A stretch of DNA of 62,000 nucleotides from Acanthaster planci (Eukaryota; Echinodermata; Asteroidea; Valvatida; Acanthasteridae): assembly GCF_001949145.1 (NCBI RefSeq), contig NW_019091369.1, positions 1,002,993-1,064,992 on the forward strand, written 5' to 3'. The translations under genes were made by a program, and so were the position numbers. Shown in pieces: positions 60,122-62,000 of the stretch. A model generated the notes under the pieces. The model had not been told where the DNA came from and did no database searches. It saw only the letters and a list, made by a program, of their open reading frames with translations. Each line of letters opens with the position of its first letter. The first letter of the stretch is position 1.

Positions 60122-60204
60122 GAAGGCAAGTGTGAATATTGGATTGGATGCCCAGGCTGATGGTAAAAGCGACGATCAGATTACCTGTCCATTTGTAATA
60201 ACAG
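60122..60204 (+). CDS. Unit C exon (83 bp)
   Basis: Seen: acceptor TGTTATTGATCTTACACAG; one base; KASVNIGLDAQADGKSDDQ, then ITCPFVIT; one trailing base; strong donor ACAG-GTATGT. The other frames stop within the exon. Natural composition, balanced codons and both splice sites make this a good exon. Phase joins the 58080 exon. The acidic stretch DGKSDDQ and the CPF turn are distinctive but match no family I can name. The gene should continue beyond the right edge. Confidence 0.55.
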
Positions 60205-61830
60205 GTATGTTGGAAATCATTTATTGATGTGGATTGCTTAAAATAACATGTACACATGTCCATAAATTCCACAGCAGGTTTTTAGAACAAATTTTCCGTT
60301 GGTAAGATCTGAAATTTGATAGCTGTATGTGCATACCGGCACTTCATGCGGTTGATTCAAGGGGCATTAAGTACATGTGCAATTAGAAAAACATGGAAGA
60401 GAGCATCTGTGTGCATTAACATTTACAGATAATGTACGTGTAGAAGAATGGATCAAAGCTTAAAGTTTGAACAGAAAGATTATGACACAAGCCGGTCGCC
60501 TTTGAGCACTTAAGAAATTGTCTGTCTACACTGATCTTGATGAGTCTTGCTGGTGCAAACTGAACATTGGTTTCTTACATGTACATTGGGAAACTTTTGA
60601 AATGATGGTTGCGGCAAACATACCGGTACGGGTCCCAGCTTTTTGGATTGTTTTCGTTTGGCTTGATATAATGAGACCCACTGTAGAAAGGTCTCCGATA
60701 CAGAGCGTAGCCGTGGTAATAGGCTCAGCTTCTCTGGCCGTGATATTGCAATGGATACGCATGGGTTGCCAGTTGAAACATGCCCCATTCCATTGTTTTT
60801 TACCCTGCAGCCATGTAGGAATGTATTGCTTAGCTTGCAGAGATGGATGGGTATTGTGATCCATTAGTAGTGGATGCGTGTACTCACGTTCTTGACTTAC
60901 ATGTACATGTATGCACCAATAGATAAAAGGGGAAAGTCTTTTTTACCAGCATATACATGTGTGTGCCACTCAAACTCAGCCAAGTAATACCAGACTTAAA
61001 TCTCAAATCTGGAATAGTTCCGTAAAACGTCTGCAGCCTTTTGGAGATTTTGTCATGTGCAAGCGATCTGCAACTGCATGCCTGGGAGTGATATACGCAG
61101 TAAGCCTCACCGCACACAGATGCCTGTGATGGCGAGATGATAAGTTTCTTTTGATTTCTCATTTTGTCACTTGCGTGTATAGTGTACCAGTATTTTGTAC
61201 ACAGTTTATAGTCCTGAGTATCTAGCAGTAATCACAGACAAGAAGATTTGCCACTAATGTTTTACATCGGACCAACTGCCGGTAGCTGACAAGAAGTTGG
61301 AGAAAGTCCAGTTTGAACATCATAGATTTTCTTTTCAGACTTCCTTGAGTGAGTGCTCAGTTTTTATACATGTACAACACCCGAATAAATTGTTTGAAAA
61401 CTATGTGTATAAGTTGCTATTTTACTTTGTCAGTCCTAAGTAAAAGCGACAAAATATTTTTACGTTCCATCTTAGTTCATGTAGACGATCGTTTGTGTCT
61501 CACAGTTCACTTTAATTGTTTGATAACATGTTTAGTTTCTGTTAGAAGGCATAACCATTAGGCCTATTCATGAGTTCAGAAATGTCTTCCTCTTACAGAA
61601 GATACTTGTAAATTGTTACCGATGCTTCATGTTTATTGATATTGCCCCCGAATTTGTGTGTTTTGTGTTTAGAGTCGTCAAAATATATAAACCATGTGCA
61701 CGCACGACATGCAACATTCTGTCTGTGTGTGGAGAGTGGCAACTACATGCACATGTACAGTATGTGTACTGTGATTGCGTGCAGTACAACAGTTTAATCA
61801 TTGTGAATGGCCAACAGTCCCGCCATTGAT
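60205..61830. other. No further exon accepted
   Basis: Strong acceptors end at 61338 (TTTTCTTTTCAG) and 61598 (TCTTCCTCTTACAG), each followed within 10 bases by a donor-like site (GTGAGT, GTAAAT). Ten-base exons are too short to claim. The 113- and 112-codon mirrored frames at 60518-60864 show no domain. Confidence 0.25.
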
Positions 61831-61907
61831 TATAACAATAATCTATGACACATGATCAACAACCCACCAATTAGATGACTGGGATTTATTCAGGTGTTGT
61901 ATAATAC
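61831..61907 (+). repeat. Repeat R3 tail, copy d
   Basis: AATAATCTATGACACATGAT, ACCCACCAATTAGATGACTG and GGATTTATTCAGG match the tails of the other three copies, in the same orientation. No head is visible upstream. Confidence 0.6.
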
Positions 61908-62000
61908 ATGTACCTTGAGCAGAAGCATCCTCCACGTCGATTAAAATGAGCCATGTTGGTGGGGTGTGTTCATTTTGTTGGTAGCCACACAACTGTAAGT

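Noticed and set aside
60518-60864. Two mirrored frames of over 110 codons
   Set aside because: Overlap on opposite strands, no motif, no splice partners.

Overview
This window looks like intron-rich, repeat-littered nuclear DNA from a marine invertebrate animal. It is AT-leaning and has no long coding frames. It carries a tRNA-derived SINE, many short inverted-repeat transposon remnants, and a striking excess of the palindromes ACATGT/TACATGTA and ACCGGT. An echinoderm, hemichordate or lancelet is my best guess, but this is an impression and not proven by any gene here. There is no prokaryotic operon, CRISPR array, rRNA, canonical tRNA, intact transposase or intact virus-like gene. Almost all frames over 60 codons look like chance.

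Coding evidence is limited to small exons judged by splice signals, open frames and phase agreement. Three transcription units are proposed. Unit A (+) ends in the window: a terminal exon at 1264-1314, then a 3' UTR with AATAAA at 1540. Unit B (-) is seen as two terminal exons (35278-35330 and 34972-35102) joined in phase across a 175-base intron with a strong pyrimidine tract. It has a polyadenylation signal at 34584-34589 and a possible upstream exon at 39662-39735. Unit C (+) is a chain of phase-compatible exons at 43922, 44524, 47074, 51279, 58080 and 60122, possibly starting at 41379 and running off the right edge. B and C would be divergent, with a shared promoter region near 39.8-41.3 kb. 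None of the three products is recognised.

From about 1.6 to 34.5 kb I see no supported gene. The region holds transposon remnants: inverted-repeat elements at 4278-4995 (CAAGG duplication), 17980-18901 (TTA duplication) and 32422-32893 (TA flanks); fold-back structures at 9073-9316, 11722-11920, 19341-19460 and 24941-25488; a 4 x 72 bp minisatellite at 14432-14719; and several dispersed repeat pairs. The right half adds elements at 42075-42666, 45018-45272 and 50081-50200, the SINE at 47830-48065 and several local tandem duplications. These mostly sit inside the inferred introns of unit C.

The assembly has one gap, 176 Ns at 25290-25465. It lies inside one arm of a large inverted repeat. The other arm is continuous at that point, which suggests the gap is either spurious or marks a separate insertion. 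I found no convincing previously undescribed system. The most useful leads are the exon chains, the gap, the related inverted-repeat families and the shared tail repeat present four times in the same orientation.
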